A DNA stretch of 43,190 nt from Saprospira grandis DSM 2844. Its GTDB lineage: Bacteria > Bacteroidota > Bacteroidia > Chitinophagales > Saprospiraceae. Position 1 is the first letter of the stretch; every line of letters starts with the position of its first letter. Under the pieces are notes generated by a model. The model made no database searches. It was not told the origin of the DNA and worked only from the letters and a program-made list of their open reading frames with translations. Position numbers and translations under genes: made by a program. Of the stretch, positions 16,401-24,133 are shown in pieces. Location of the stretch: assembly GCF_000275825.1 (NCBI RefSeq), contig NZ_JH719942.1, positions 3,912,948-3,956,137 on the forward strand, written 5' to 3'.

Positions 16401-19400
16401 TTAGCCGCCGATGGAGATAGCTCGGGCATTTACCTTTGGTGGGATGCCGCTCAAGCTGGGCAGTTTTTGCATGAAGGACAAAACTATACTACAACTTTGT
16501 ACGATAGTAGCCAGTTTTTTGTAGAAGCCTATGCCAAGTTTCCAGAGATGCTCATAGCAGGTTTTATACAGAATAATAATACCACCCAAGGCGATTATTT
16601 TATCTTGCCTTCTGACCGTAGAGGAATTCGTTTTGATGTGACTGAGGATGTTTACCTAGAAACAGTTGATTTTTATGCCAATGGTCTAGTTAATGGCCGA
16701 GTACTAATTTTGGACTCTAATGGTCAACATATTTATGAGCAGTTTTATAACTTCAATCATTTTGGCGCGCTTACCATTGATATAAACGTATTTTTGAGAC
16801 AGGGGACCGGCTACCAAATCCTTTTTGAAAAATATACAGGTACAGGCGCACTTTATGCAGATTACCCTACTAGCTTTCCATTAGATTATGGCACTATTCA
16901 AATGCAAGAAGGTGTTCCTTTTGAACAGGTCTATTACTATTTCTATAACTGGAAACTGAGCGAACTGAGCTGCCCTGGCCAAAGACAAGCTATGAATGTA
17001 GATGTCCTTCCAACAATTAACACCAACTGGGGGAGAGACTCTACAGCCTGCGGAAATAGCCTAACCCTAGATCTTAGCTACCCTAATGCTAGTTATCTAT
17101 GGTCTGACGGAAGTGTGACCCCAACAATTACACTTAGTCAAAGTGATACGGTTTGGGTCCAAGCACAAATAGGAAGCTGTACCACCGAAGATACCTTGAT
17201 TATTTATCTAACCAACCCCCCTAGCTTTAATCAGTTGCCCAATGACACCACAGTCTGTGCCTCTGGAATCGATATTTTTGCAAGCAGTACAGGCTATACC
17301 CAAATTTGGTATGCCGATTCTATCGGACAGCAAATTTTGGGCTACGGTGATAGCTTGCACCTAACCGTTACAGATAGTCAAACAGTTTGGCTAGAGGGAG
17401 TAGACTTTATGCATTCTTCTCAATTTTATGGATGGCAAGAGTTCCCTACCCTAAATGGCTCTTATGAAGAAATTGGCAACTCCTTCTATCCCGAAAGAGG
17501 ACTCTTCTTTGACGCCCAAGAACCCCTGCTGCTCGATCAGTTTTCCGTTTTTGCAGACTCTAGCGCAGAAGTCGAAATTGTACTGCTAGATCGTTTTGGC
17601 TATAGCCTGTATCGCCAAAATTATAATTTGCAGTTAGGAGAAAATATAATCAGCCCCCAATGGTTTGTACCTCAAGCTAATGGTTATCGACTAACTATCC
17701 GGATGATTTGGGGGAAAGGTATTTATACCATAAATAGTTTCTCTTACCCGCTAACTACCAATGCCTTAACTATTCAATCTGGATACCCACTAGCTTTAGG
17801 AACTTCTTACCCCGCCTTCTTCCGATGGGAAATTAGCCGCCTAGCTTGTGCCACTAACCGTATCCCCGTTCAAGTTAATGTGCCCGAAAAACCAATCATT
17901 AGCATGCCTTCTGATACCGCTATCTGTGGATCTGCCAATAACTTAGCACTTACTGCCACAACAACGAACCCCAATTATCAATACCAATGGAGTATGGGCG
18001 ATACAAGCAATCAAGTTCAGCTTAACCAAGCCGGTAGCTATAGCGTTACCGTGACCAATATGGGCCTTTGCGAAAGCCGAAAAAGCTTTGACCTGCAGCT
18101 GCTTTCGCCCCCCTTGCCTTATTTTGCCAGCGATAGTAGTATCTGTAGCTCTAGAACACTAGATATGTTGGCTCCGCCCAACAATGGAATCCTACAATGG
18201 CAAAATAGTCAGTCGGTGGCCTTCTTAGGGGCTCCATATACCGCCTATATAGATAGTAGCCAAAGCTTTATTATCCAAAATCAAGCAAAAGCCTATACCA
18301 GATTAGGCGAACAAATGGCCCCCAATCCACAAAACCTTAACCAATATCAACCCTTTATCTTACCAAATACCTTTAATACTTTTCAAGCTGCTTTACTCGA
18401 CTCTGTAGCCGTCTATGCCGCTACAGCCCCAACTACGGTCGAACTGCTCCTCCGTGATGCAAATAATCAGGAAATAGCCCGGAAAAGCTTTACTATTCAA
18501 CAGGCACAAACTAAGGTGTTCCTAGCCGCAAATTTCTTTATTCCTGCCGGTAATGACTATCGCCTAGAATTAGTTGGCTTAAGTACCGACTTCTTGATCC
18601 AAGAAGATTTAAATTATCCTATTAGCTCTAGTGCCCATGTGGCAGAGTTGAACGGGACAACTTTACCCAGCCTAAGCTATAGCCCTTTCTTCGATTGGCA
18701 TTTTGGCTATGGCATGACAAGCTGTGCCGCAAACCAAACCGATAGCTTTAGCGTAAATGTACGCCTGCCTTCTGTTTTAGCCGATAGCTTGTTTAGCTGC
18801 GATACCGCAGTACTCGATGCTAGCTTTGCTCAAGCCCAATCTTATCACTGGAATACCGGCGATACAACAGCAAGCATTATCGCCGATACAACAGGCCTTT
18901 ATTATTTGAGTATGGATGCTGGAAATGGCTGCCAAACTAATGACTCTATCTTCTTTCAGCTACCAGAACCTCTCGAATTACCCGCCAATGGTCCTCTTTG
19001 TACCGATGAACTTAGTAGTAATTATAGTGACCATATGGCCCAAAGCTTTAGCTGGTCTACTGGCGATACAACGAGCCAGATTATTCCCCCAAGCCCCGGA
19101 AATTATAGCCTGAGTTTGATCGATAACTTTGGTTGCCAGCTCTCTGATTCTATCTTTATTAGCCAGTTGGCTAACCAACCCTATGTGAATTTAGGCTCTC
19201 TATTGCCTATCTGCGATAACCGCTTACTCGATGCAGGTTTTGGTAATCAAGGCTATAGCTATAGTTGGTCTACTGGCGATACCAGCCAAACCGTCCTCGC
19301 TAGTTCTGCCGGCGTCTATGAAGTCACGGTAACCGCCCCAACAGGCTGTAGCGGACAAGATTCGGTCATCTTATATCAAGATAGCCTGCCTACCGCCAAC

Positions 19401-19910
19401 TTTAGCTATACGGTCAGCGGTACTTCAGTGAGCTTTAGCAATTTGTCGGTCAATCAAACAAGCCAAGTTTGGTATTTTGGCGATAGTACCGCCACCAGCT
19501 TTGGCAGCCCCTTCCATTTTTACCCAGATACAGGCTGCTATGAGGTTCGCCTCTATGCCTACAACGACTGCGGTTCGGATACAATTATTCAGGCTTTGCC
19601 TGTGGGGGTAGATCCCGCAACTTGCCAGCTCGGCACGGCAACGCTTCCCCTAGCCCAAGTTTATCAAGAACTGCAGCTTTTTCCCAATCCCTCTTCAGGA
19701 CAGCTAAATGTGCAGCTCAAAGCCACTCCCTTATCAAATGGCGAACTCCGGATTTATAATTTATCTGGACAGTTGCTAAAACAGGCCAATTGGCCCGCAG
19801 GGCAACAGCAACAGCAGCTGACACTAGAAGATTGGCCCAATGGCCTTTACTTACTAGAGCTTCATCTGCAAGGCGAAAGCTGGCGAAAACGATTTGTCTT
19901 AAGACACTAA
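13494..19910 (+). CDS. Giant secreted surface protein with tandem repeats and T9SS sorting domain
   Basis: The 2138-residue product starts with a signal peptide (MRQVYLFIFLLTVLLPLQAQ). Six tandem units follow, beginning near residues 25, 312, 602, 892, 1182 and 1474. Each has an Ig-like part of about 65 residues (cysteine, LDA, YxWSxG, GxC, DSI) and a beta-rich part with the TTSQAxFY, NYRGIxFNA and FYNWxIxxxxC motifs. Units 1-3 are very alike; 4-6 are diverged. Three short Ig-like modules (from 1764), a PKD-like domain (about 1985-2050, WYFGDST, FHFYPDTGCYEV) and a type IX secretion C-terminal domain (LFPNPSSGQLNV, NGLYLLEL, KRFVLRH) complete it. The likely role is cell-surface adhesin or gliding-related filament; no enzyme domain is seen. 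The gene is monocistronic, with element R7 at its start and a terminator plus R8 at its end. Confidence 0.88.
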   Translation: MRQVYLFIFLLTVLLPLQAQVDLGADQPLCPASSLTLDAGNSGSSYLWNTGATTQSIVVNNPGIYWVDVDAGSGPVRDSIELLAVAPLSGPTYLQDTTACVGSPLLFLGDPLAAYQFWSSPLGGILGEGDSLSMPLQQEDSLYWNAYASSLQYSRGEQQRGTTSQAGFYATGSYRGIRFDAKEAFVLQSVEVEFNGSYTGQVSLLDASGQSLASYAIQTVGAGVFVLPLNFSVPQANGLELRLTGSGGQPYMEYPYSNWGNHDYEELSLLAGTPYSTVYSCFYNWQIERFACLEQQGVVLGSLYTPSTNFPEDTLSCGSSVFLDATNAGPTIYNWSNGATTASILVGSTQQVSLSMTDSSGSCSFTDSIYVEVLQPQGIFTNFTDSTACLGQPLLLEAYNAANTTFWRRQADDSLLALGSSYSLTVSGADSVYAQSFGGYEILSRGEAQRGTTSQANFYNLGNYRGIVFNALTDFYLESVELDFNAGFQGELQLRSSSGQVLASHPFSAANAGSYTILLNFTVPAGNGLELRLVGAGGQLYMEFPYSNWSNLQYPELEFVTGTPYGTVYAGFYNWKIRDFKCEERALVHWDAAYTPIVDFPTDTISCGADVLLDASNAGPTIYSWSDGSQQPQLLVSNSGPYAIDLVDSTGACASRDSIYVNIVAPLGASSSINDSSICVGQEISFLAQSAGSHRFWRDFNGQLLATTDSLSLLVQQTDSFYLQAFGAYTLNTRGETQRNTTTQAGYYNVGNYRGLRFNALTDFYLESVEIDLNAPFSGSVQLLDASGQILATATVNATAAGTLEQPLNFVVPAANDLELRLVGTGGQVFVEFPYSNWSSLQYADLEIQGGTPFSTVYNCFYNWQLRDYFCEERDTVNIEALATPTFDFPQDSLVCGQQITLDMSYLSAASYNWSNGSNSPTIQLTQSQNIELSATIGSCSYQDSMQLYIVDTVAFQLNDTVSCGGDLTLAADGDSSGIYLWWDAAQAGQFLHEGQNYTTTLYDSSQFFVEAYAKFPEMLIAGFIQNNNTTQGDYFILPSDRRGIRFDVTEDVYLETVDFYANGLVNGRVLILDSNGQHIYEQFYNFNHFGALTIDINVFLRQGTGYQILFEKYTGTGALYADYPTSFPLDYGTIQMQEGVPFEQVYYYFYNWKLSELSCPGQRQAMNVDVLPTINTNWGRDSTACGNSLTLDLSYPNASYLWSDGSVTPTITLSQSDTVWVQAQIGSCTTEDTLIIYLTNPPSFNQLPNDTTVCASGIDIFASSTGYTQIWYADSIGQQILGYGDSLHLTVTDSQTVWLEGVDFMHSSQFYGWQEFPTLNGSYEEIGNSFYPERGLFFDAQEPLLLDQFSVFADSSAEVEIVLLDRFGYSLYRQNYNLQLGENIISPQWFVPQANGYRLTIRMIWGKGIYTINSFSYPLTTNALTIQSGYPLALGTSYPAFFRWEISRLACATNRIPVQVNVPEKPIISMPSDTAICGSANNLALTATTTNPNYQYQWSMGDTSNQVQLNQAGSYSVTVTNMGLCESRKSFDLQLLSPPLPYFASDSSICSSRTLDMLAPPNNGILQWQNSQSVAFLGAPYTAYIDSSQSFIIQNQAKAYTRLGEQMAPNPQNLNQYQPFILPNTFNTFQAALLDSVAVYAATAPTTVELLLRDANNQEIARKSFTIQQAQTKVFLAANFFIPAGNDYRLELVGLSTDFLIQEDLNYPISSSAHVAELNGTTLPSLSYSPFFDWHFGYGMTSCAANQTDSFSVNVRLPSVLADSLFSCDTAVLDASFAQAQSYHWNTGDTTASIIADTTGLYYLSMDAGNGCQTNDSIFFQLPEPLELPANGPLCTDELSSNYSDHMAQSFSWSTGDTTSQIIPPSPGNYSLSLIDNFGCQLSDSIFISQLANQPYVNLGSLLPICDNRLLDAGFGNQGYSYSWSTGDTSQTVLASSAGVYEVTVTAPTGCSGQDSVILYQDSLPTANFSYTVSGTSVSFSNLSVNQTSQVWYFGDSTATSFGSPFHFYPDTGCYEVRLYAYNDCGSDTIIQALPVGVDPATCQLGTATLPLAQVYQELQLFPNPSSGQLNVQLKATPLSNGELRIYNLSGQLLKQANWPAGQQQQQLTLEDWPNGLYLLELHLQGESWRKRFVLRH

Positions 19911-19916
19911 ATGAAG

Positions 19917-19950
19917 AAAGCCTCCAACTATTTTAGCTGGGGGCTTTTTT
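19917..19950 (+). terminator. Terminator of the giant surface-protein gene
   Basis: Arms AAAGCCTCC and GGGGGCTTT (one G-T pair) followed by a T-run, 6 nt after the stop codon. Element R8 starts directly behind it. Confidence 0.85.
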
Positions 19951-19954
19951 ATGC

Positions 19955-20128
19955 TTTTTTGGGGCCTGCCGCCTTCGGCGGCCGGGCCCTTGCCGGGCTC
20001 GCAGGTCTGCTCGGCCCTTCGCTTTTTTCGCTCTGCTCAAAAAACTCGGTCTGCCGCTTCGCGGCACCCTTTCAGGCCCCTAGGCCGACGGGCCTTCGGC
20101 CCTTTTTACTGTAGGTTGAAACCTACAG
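19955..20128 (+). repeat. GC-rich intergenic element, copy R8, with palindrome
   Basis: Forward copy with the same head type as R1 (CTGCCGCCTTCGGCGG, GGCCCTTGCC). The core is intact. The cassette is the CGCTTTTTTCGC / GCTCAAAAAAC type. The anchor is changed to GGTCTGCC, so GCCGC-TTC-GCGGC replaces the usual hairpin. It ends in the 20-bp palindrome at 20109-20128. Confidence 0.88.
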
Positions 20129-20187
20129 TAAGCATGGTATTGCTTCGCAATGACTTATGAATGAGGGCTAAAACCCCTCATGAATTT

Positions 20188-20236
20188 AACTTCTCGGCCA
20201 TCCTTTGATAAGAATTTTAGGCTAGTCAAGGCATAG
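20188..20236 (+). repeat. 49-bp tail repeat, copy 1
   Basis: Matches 25133-25181 with one mismatch (AACTTCTCGG at the start, AAGGCATAG at the end). It follows element R8 and palindromes at 20109-20128 and 20161-20181 (ATGAGGG/CCCTCAT). It has low GC, unlike the element itself, and no coding potential. Confidence 0.8.
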
Positions 20237-20245
20237 TCGTAGCGC

Positions 20246-20821
20246 TTACTGCTTTTTCTTTTTTGGCTTTTGTTGCAAAAAACTATCAAAAAAACGATCA
20301 TAAATAGCTAGTTGCTGCCCATTTTTGCTACTCTCTTCGGTTTGTTGGAGTACATAGAGGTAGTTGCCGCCCAAAAATACGAGGACAAGAAAGAAAACCA
20401 GAAGTACATGTTCTCCAAAAATAAATAAAACAAATGGTCCACAAAAAATAAAGGTCTTAAAGGCCGCCCGTTTTACCCAACGCCAATAGCTTTTTTTTGG
20501 CGAGCTCCAATATAAGCCCAGCAAAAACTTGCCAAAAGTAGCTTTCATAGGGCTGGTCTCAAAGGCCCAATGATAGGCAAATACAATAGCCGTGAAAAAG
20601 GGAATCCAGTTGAGCTTTTGCCCCAAGCGATTGGTATTTAGGGCTTGGTTGTATTTTTCCGAAAAAGGGTCTAGATTAAGCTGTTGATAATAGAGCTCAT
20701 ATATTTCTTCTGAAAATAAATGAGCAAGGTAAATAGAGAGTACTAAACACAAAATAAGGTCTAAAAAACTAGCAACTACTCTTTTTTGTAGCTTGTCGCT
20801 CATTTCTTTGGATAAAGACAT
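20246..20821 (-). CDS. RDD-family membrane protein 1
   Basis: The ATG at 20821 gives 191 residues (MSLSKEMSDKLQKRV). A longer frame to 20995 runs through repeat R9 and encodes only repeat-derived sequence, so it is rejected. The RDD pattern is seen as KRVVASFLDLILCLVLSIYL in the first helix and ATFGKFLLGLYW after the second, followed by two more hydrophobic segments and a charged tail ending in KPKKKKQ. RDD proteins are small integral membrane proteins; some were reported as cation antiporters, but most have no known role. It is one of five paralogues in a row. R9 separates it from the other four. Confidence 0.8.
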   Translation of the reverse strand: MSLSKEMSDKLQKRVVASFLDLILCLVLSIYLAHLFSEEIYELYYQQLNLDPFSEKYNQALNTNRLGQKLNWIPFFTAIVFAYHWAFETSPMKATFGKFLLGLYWSSPKKSYWRWVKRAAFKTFIFCGPFVLFIFGEHVLLVFFLVLVFLGGNYLYVLQQTEESSKNGQQLAIYDRFFDSFLQQKPKKKKQ

Positions 20822-20890
20822 AGCTGTATTTATTAGGGTGGTAAAATGACTATTGGGCCAAAAAGAATTAGGGAGCCAAAAAGGCCAAAA

Positions 20891-21036
20891 GCAGGGCGGC
20901 CGCCTTCGGCTGAGGGATGGATAGCAGTGGCCCAAAGGGCCAGACCCAGCCGCCAAAGGCGGCGCAGGGCCGAGCAGACCTGCGAGCTGCGACACAGCCC
21001 GACCCGAGCGTAGCGAAGGGGCAGCCCCAAAAAAAA
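20891..21036 (-). repeat. GC-rich intergenic element, copy R9
   Basis: Reverse copy; the head (CCCC plus eight A) is 3 nt from the TAG stop of RDD gene 2. The core is intact and the cassette is GCCGCC-AAA-GGCGGC. In the head, GAGCGTAGCGAAGGGGC replaces the GCGGGCGGGGC arm. It lies between two RDD paralogues. Confidence 0.87.
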
Positions 21037-21039
21037 CAG

Positions 21040-21534
21040 CTAGCTTTCTTGTTCCGGTAAATAAGTAAAATAGCTATTGCTCATTAGACCGTGTAGTAAT
21101 TGGCCCCTAGGGTGTTCATAAATCATTTTGCTGCCAATGAGGAGAATGGCCAAGTAGATAGCGCCCGCAAAGAAAAAAAGGTCCTGATCATAAACATACA
21201 TATATATCGGAATGTTGACGACGATCGCCTTGATGAATAAACGAATAGAAAACTGAATAAAAGATGGTTTTTTTCCCTTTGTAGTAACCAATATTAGCTC
21301 CCTTAGATGTTGCATAGGGCTGGCCGACCAGAGCGAAAAGGCCGTATAATGATAGGCCAAGGCCACGCCAAGTTGAACAATCCAGTAGTAGAGCCAGTAA
21401 TCTTGAACCTGCAATTGTGATAGCTGTGGACTAATATCCGCTAGAATATTGACGCCCATGATGGAAAGAGTAACGATGATTATGCTATCTAGAATAAAAG
21501 CTAAAATTCGTATACTAAATTCAACCTTTTGCAT
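21040..21534 (-). CDS. RDD-family membrane protein 2
   Basis: 164 residues from a clear ATG. The first helix carries the RDD signature IRILAFILDSIIIV, the second is followed by ASPMQHLRELILVTT in place of the usual ATxGK-LGL, and two more hydrophobic segments complete the domain. It closely resembles RDD protein 3 in order and sequence (WxYYWIVQLGVALAYHY, LFIKAIVVNIPIYM, IYLAILLIGSKMIYE, GQLLHGLMSNSYF), so the two are recent duplicates. It lies 56 nt downstream of RDD 3 on the same strand, probably in one transcript. The stop TAG abuts R9. Function unknown. Confidence 0.8.
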   Translation of the reverse strand: MQKVEFSIRILAFILDSIIIVTLSIMGVNILADISPQLSQLQVQDYWLYYWIVQLGVALAYHYTAFSLWSASPMQHLRELILVTTKGKKPSFIQFSIRLFIKAIVVNIPIYMYVYDQDLFFFAGAIYLAILLIGSKMIYEHPRGQLLHGLMSNSYFTYLPEQES

Positions 21535-21590
21535 AATTTGTTGGGGCTATAGTCCTCACTGGAGCTCAAGGAGGAAGTAAAGAATAAAAT

Positions 21591-22115
21591 TTATCGCTTT
21601 TTTTTCTCTGGCAAATAGACAAAATGGCTATTGCTCAGCAATCCATGAAACATTTGGCCTTTAGGGTTTTCATAAATCATTTTGCTGCCAATGATGAGAA
21701 TGGCTAGGTAAATTAGGCCAGAGAGCAGGAAATAATTGTAATTAGAAACAGTGAGGAAAAGCGGAACATTGATGATCAGGGCTTTGAGAAATAGGCGAAA
21801 AAGAAATACCCAAACCGATAACTTTTGCTCCTGAGCATTGACTAATTTTATGCGAGTTAGCCGCTGGGCGGGGCTAGCGCTCCAAACCGACCAAGAAACA
21901 TAATGGTAGCTTAGAGCTAGGGCCAGTTGGATGATCCACCAGTAGAGCCAGTCCATTGAGGGGAGTAAGGCTTCTATCTGTTGGCCAAGAGTAATATAAG
22001 GATGCAGCCGGATTTGCCCTAAAATGCCAATAACAATAAATGAAAAGACAACAATGACAATGCTGTCTATGATAAATGCCGTAATTCGGGGGGTAAGTTC
22101 AACTTTTTTGTTCAT
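21591..22115 (-). CDS. RDD-family membrane protein 3
   Basis: 174 residues. The RDD signature is TPRITAFIIDSIVIVVFSF at residues 8-26; the segment after helix 2 is ASPAQRLTRIKLVNA. Helices 3 and 4 (LFLKALIINVPLFL, LIYLAILIIGSKMIYEN) and the end GQMFHGLLSNSHFVYLPEKK parallel RDD protein 2. The ATG overlaps the TGA of RDD 4 (ATGA), so the two are translationally coupled. No motif suggests a substrate. Membrane location is clear; the biochemical role is not. Confidence 0.8.
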   Translation of the reverse strand: MNKKVELTPRITAFIIDSIVIVVFSFIVIGILGQIRLHPYITLGQQIEALLPSMDWLYWWIIQLALALSYHYVSWSVWSASPAQRLTRIKLVNAQEQKLSVWVFLFRLFLKALIINVPLFLTVSNYNYFLLSGLIYLAILIIGSKMIYENPKGQMFHGLLSNSHFVYLPEKKKR

Positions 22116-22756
22116 CGAGATTTATTTTGACGTTCCTTAAGACGCTCCGCTTCAGTTTCTTCAGCCCAAAAGTCTTCTTCTAGTCGCTCTAGAGAAATTT
22201 TGGCTTTCTTTTCTTTTTTCGCTAGGGTCCAGCCCGACCAACTATCATGAAAAAGCTGGCCCAAAGACGTCTGCCGAGCTTCATTGTAAAAAATAAATAG
22301 CATCAGCATATAATAGACGCCTACACCCAGATAAAAGCCATCCTCCAAAAAAAAGACAAAACTCATAGGAATAAGCAGCAAAAACAGAATTTTACTCCAA
22401 ATATGAATATGAATACTGCCCCAAGATAAGGGCTGTTCGGCTTTTTTGCCCACCGCCTGCCAATAGAGGCCCAAAAGGCGCTGCCCAAAAGTGGCCCGCC
22501 AACTAGAACGCAGACCCATATATTGGTAGGCCATACTAAAGGCAATGAAAAAGCCAAGCGCAAAGGTGAAATCACTGCCATCGGGGGTGCCGCCCCAAAT
22601 TTCAAGCAGTTTGTCCATCATCTCAACAATAAAGGGCAGCTCTTTCATCCCAATGAGTAAACCGATAATGACGGCCAGATGAATACTCGTATCTATGCCA
22701 AGGGCCAGAATACGGCGGCCAAAATGAGGGGGCGGAGTTAAGGCTTTTTTTGCCAT
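22112..22756 (-). CDS. RDD-family membrane protein 4
   Basis: The ATG at 22756 (MAKKALTPPPHFGRR) gives 214 residues. An ATG at 22792 would add twelve residues but would overlap the broken RDD gene upstream, and the paralogues all have short N-termini. The RDD signature GRRILALGIDTSIHL starts the domain, and ATFGQRLLGLYW is the typical conserved segment after helix 2. After about four helices a long cytoplasmic, highly charged C-terminal tail follows (residues about 170-214, many Glu, Lys, Arg), which the other paralogues lack. It is coupled to RDD 3 by a 4-nt overlap. Confidence 0.75.
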   Translation of the reverse strand: MAKKALTPPPHFGRRILALGIDTSIHLAVIIGLLIGMKELPFIVEMMDKLLEIWGGTPDGSDFTFALGFFIAFSMAYQYMGLRSSWRATFGQRLLGLYWQAVGKKAEQPLSWGSIHIHIWSKILFLLLIPMSFVFFLEDGFYLGVGVYYMLMLFIFYNEARQTSLGQLFHDSWSGWTLAKKEKKAKISLERLEEDFWAEETEAERLKERQNKSR

Positions 22757-22772
22757 ATTGGATTTGTTGAAA

Positions 22773-22958
22773 TTAGTTTCTGTTTGGCCCATTTATCGGA
22801 ATATAAGGGGTAGCTGAGAAATAATAGCTAACGAATAAAAAAGCATAGTAAGGGATAAGGATTAAGAAAAAGTCCTTTTCTATGCAAATTAGAAGAAGAG
22901 GTAAGTTAAGGAGAAAAAGCTTATACATTAGCCTTTTGAGTAGTTGTTTTTGATTGGG
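22773..22958 (-). pseudogene. 3' half of RDD gene 5, beyond an in-frame TAG
   Basis: After the TAG that ends the 76-residue frame, the same frame stays open for 61 codons (PNQKQLLKRLMYKLFLLNL..., ending in INGPNRN) to a TAA at 22773-22775. This stretch is strongly hydrophobic and lines up with helices 3-4 of RDD protein 1 (KRAAFKTFIF there, KRLMYKLFLL here). It is therefore the second half of an RDD gene cut by one nonsense codon. Without read-through it is not translated, except perhaps from the internal ATG in KRLMYK. Confidence 0.7.
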
Positions 22959-23189
22959 CTACTCCCAAACTAAACCCAAAACTACTTTGCCTAAAGTTCG
23001 CTTAAAAACAGATTGACAAATATAACTATAGGCAATGTAAAAGCTAAGATAGAGCCCCCAATAAAGGACCAAACTCGGAAGCTTTAGGGCCGCAAAAAAA
23101 GAAATAAGGCCCAACTCTCGACTAAAAAACAAGAGCAGGGCCATAAGGAAATGATCTAATAAAAAGGCAGAGCGTCTAGCAACAAGCAT
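22959..23189 (-). CDS. RDD-family membrane protein 5, cut short by in-frame TAG
   Basis: 76 residues. ARRSAFLLDHFLMALLLFF is the RDD signature and first helix, and FKRTLGKVVLGLVWE is the conserved segment after helix 2. The stop TAG follows at once, where the paralogues continue with two more helices. The missing part is still present in frame downstream (22773-22958). The joined gene would encode 138 codons including the TAG. It is either a pseudogene, a read-through gene or a half-size protein that works as an oligomer. Spacing suggests it is first in the transcript with RDD 4, 3 and 2. Confidence 0.72.
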   Translation of the reverse strand: MLVARRSAFLLDHFLMALLLFFSRELGLISFFAALKLPSLVLYWGLYLSFYIAYSYICQSVFKRTLGKVVLGLVWE

Positions 23190-23321
23190 TTTTTGAACTA
23201 TTTTCAGTATAACATTAAGACCTTAAAGCTTTACCCAAGGTTGTAAGTTAGCCACTTTTAACCCAAAAAAGAGCGATGAGACCCTCGCCCCATAGCTCTT
23301 AAAACCAAAACTTAATCTATG

Positions 23322-23933
23322 CTAAGACAAACGCTTAGATAACTGCGCATAACTATAGGCCTCTAAACCCAAATAAAAAGGAAAATAAAGGATGTAGTAT
23401 AGCGAAAATAAATAAGGACCTATCTCCGGAATAACCAAAAACAAGGGAAAGGGAAGAAAAGATATCACCTTGGCCGCAAATAAACTCCACTTATACCCAT
23501 GCGTAATCTTATTGCTCTGACTAAGCGCCTCCGAAGGCGACAACTCTTTGTCAAGCAAAATATACAAACTCATAGAGTAACTATAAGATAAAATAAGACC
23601 CGGAATAATCGCAAATACATAGGCCGGCCCCAAAATCATGTTGTACAAACCCGCCCAAAGAAAAAATTCACCCATGTTCTTCCGATAACGACCATCAAAA
23701 ATAGCAAGCGGATTCACCGCCTTACCCTTGCTCATCTCTACCGGCAAAGAAAAAAGTGCAATAGTAGTCCCTACGTTTACATACGGAATCCAAATCGTAA
23801 GCATCCATAGTAAGGAAGCCCCCAACAAAGACAAAAAGTTTTTGAGGCCCCAAACAAAACCTTTGCTCAAGAGCTGCCCCATCCCCAACTCAACCACTAC
23901 AGCCGATGACTGTACATTTGATACATCTTTCAT
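23322..23933 (-). CDS. DUF975-like integral membrane protein
   Basis: The ATG at 23933 (MKDVSNVQSSAVVVELG) gives 203 residues; an ATG at 24020 would place the start upstream of the likely transcription start and add a non-conserved stretch. Around five to six hydrophobic segments are seen. IIPGLILSYSYSMSLYILLDKELSPSEALSQSNKITHGYKWSLF resembles the central signature of the DUF975 family (IPGI-YSM-ILAD-AI-SKxxMxGxKW). The function of the family is unknown. It lies upstream of the RDD genes on the same strand, 130 nt away, with its own promoter candidate. Confidence 0.72.
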   Translation of the reverse strand: MKDVSNVQSSAVVVELGMGQLLSKGFVWGLKNFLSLLGASLLWMLTIWIPYVNVGTTIALFSLPVEMSKGKAVNPLAIFDGRYRKNMGEFFLWAGLYNMILGPAYVFAIIPGLILSYSYSMSLYILLDKELSPSEALSQSNKITHGYKWSLFAAKVISFLPFPLFLVIPEIGPYLFSLYYILYFPFYLGLEAYSYAQLSKRLS

Positions 23934-23967
23934 GTCTAAAAATTTAAGTTTATTGAATAAGATGTAA

Positions 23968-23999
23968 CAAGTATAAGTCTTAATTTTTATTAACGCAAG
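23968..23999 (-). promoter_or_regulatory. Candidate promoter of the DUF975-like gene
   Basis: Read on the minus strand: CTTG (23999-23996), a 20-nt spacer, then TATACTTG (23975-23968), one base off the TAnnTTTG -7 box. The start site would be near 23961, 28 nt before the ATG at 23933. Confidence 0.45.
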
Positions 24000-24068
24000 T
24001 TGTGAACGCATTTTTTTCATATATTTTTTAGGTTAATTGTGTTTTGGACCTTTTGAGATGGGCTTGCG

Positions 24069-24099
24069 TTTTCAAACTGACTTTATTTTTTTAGCTTTG
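24069..24099 (+). promoter_or_regulatory. Candidate promoter of the outer-membrane protein gene
   Basis: TTTT (24069-24072), a 19-nt spacer, then TAGCTTTG (24092-24099), an exact TAnnTTTG box. The predicted start near 24106 leaves a 28-nt leader to the ATG at 24134. The same TTAGCTTTGC string occurs before the polysaccharide operon (8067). Confidence 0.55.
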
Positions 24100-24133
24100 C
24101 AACCCAATCTACTGGGTTCAAAAAAACAATCTT

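Noticed and set aside
20822-20995. N-terminal extension of RDD protein 1 (start at 20995)
   Set aside because: The first 58 residues come from repeat R9. The ATG at 20821 gives a normal RDD N-terminus.
1082-22961. Reassignment of TAG as a sense codon
   Set aside because: TAG is the natural stop of many intact genes here (for example at 4517-4519, 5286-5288, 10735-10737, 13198-13200, 30760-30762), several followed by terminators or the next gene.
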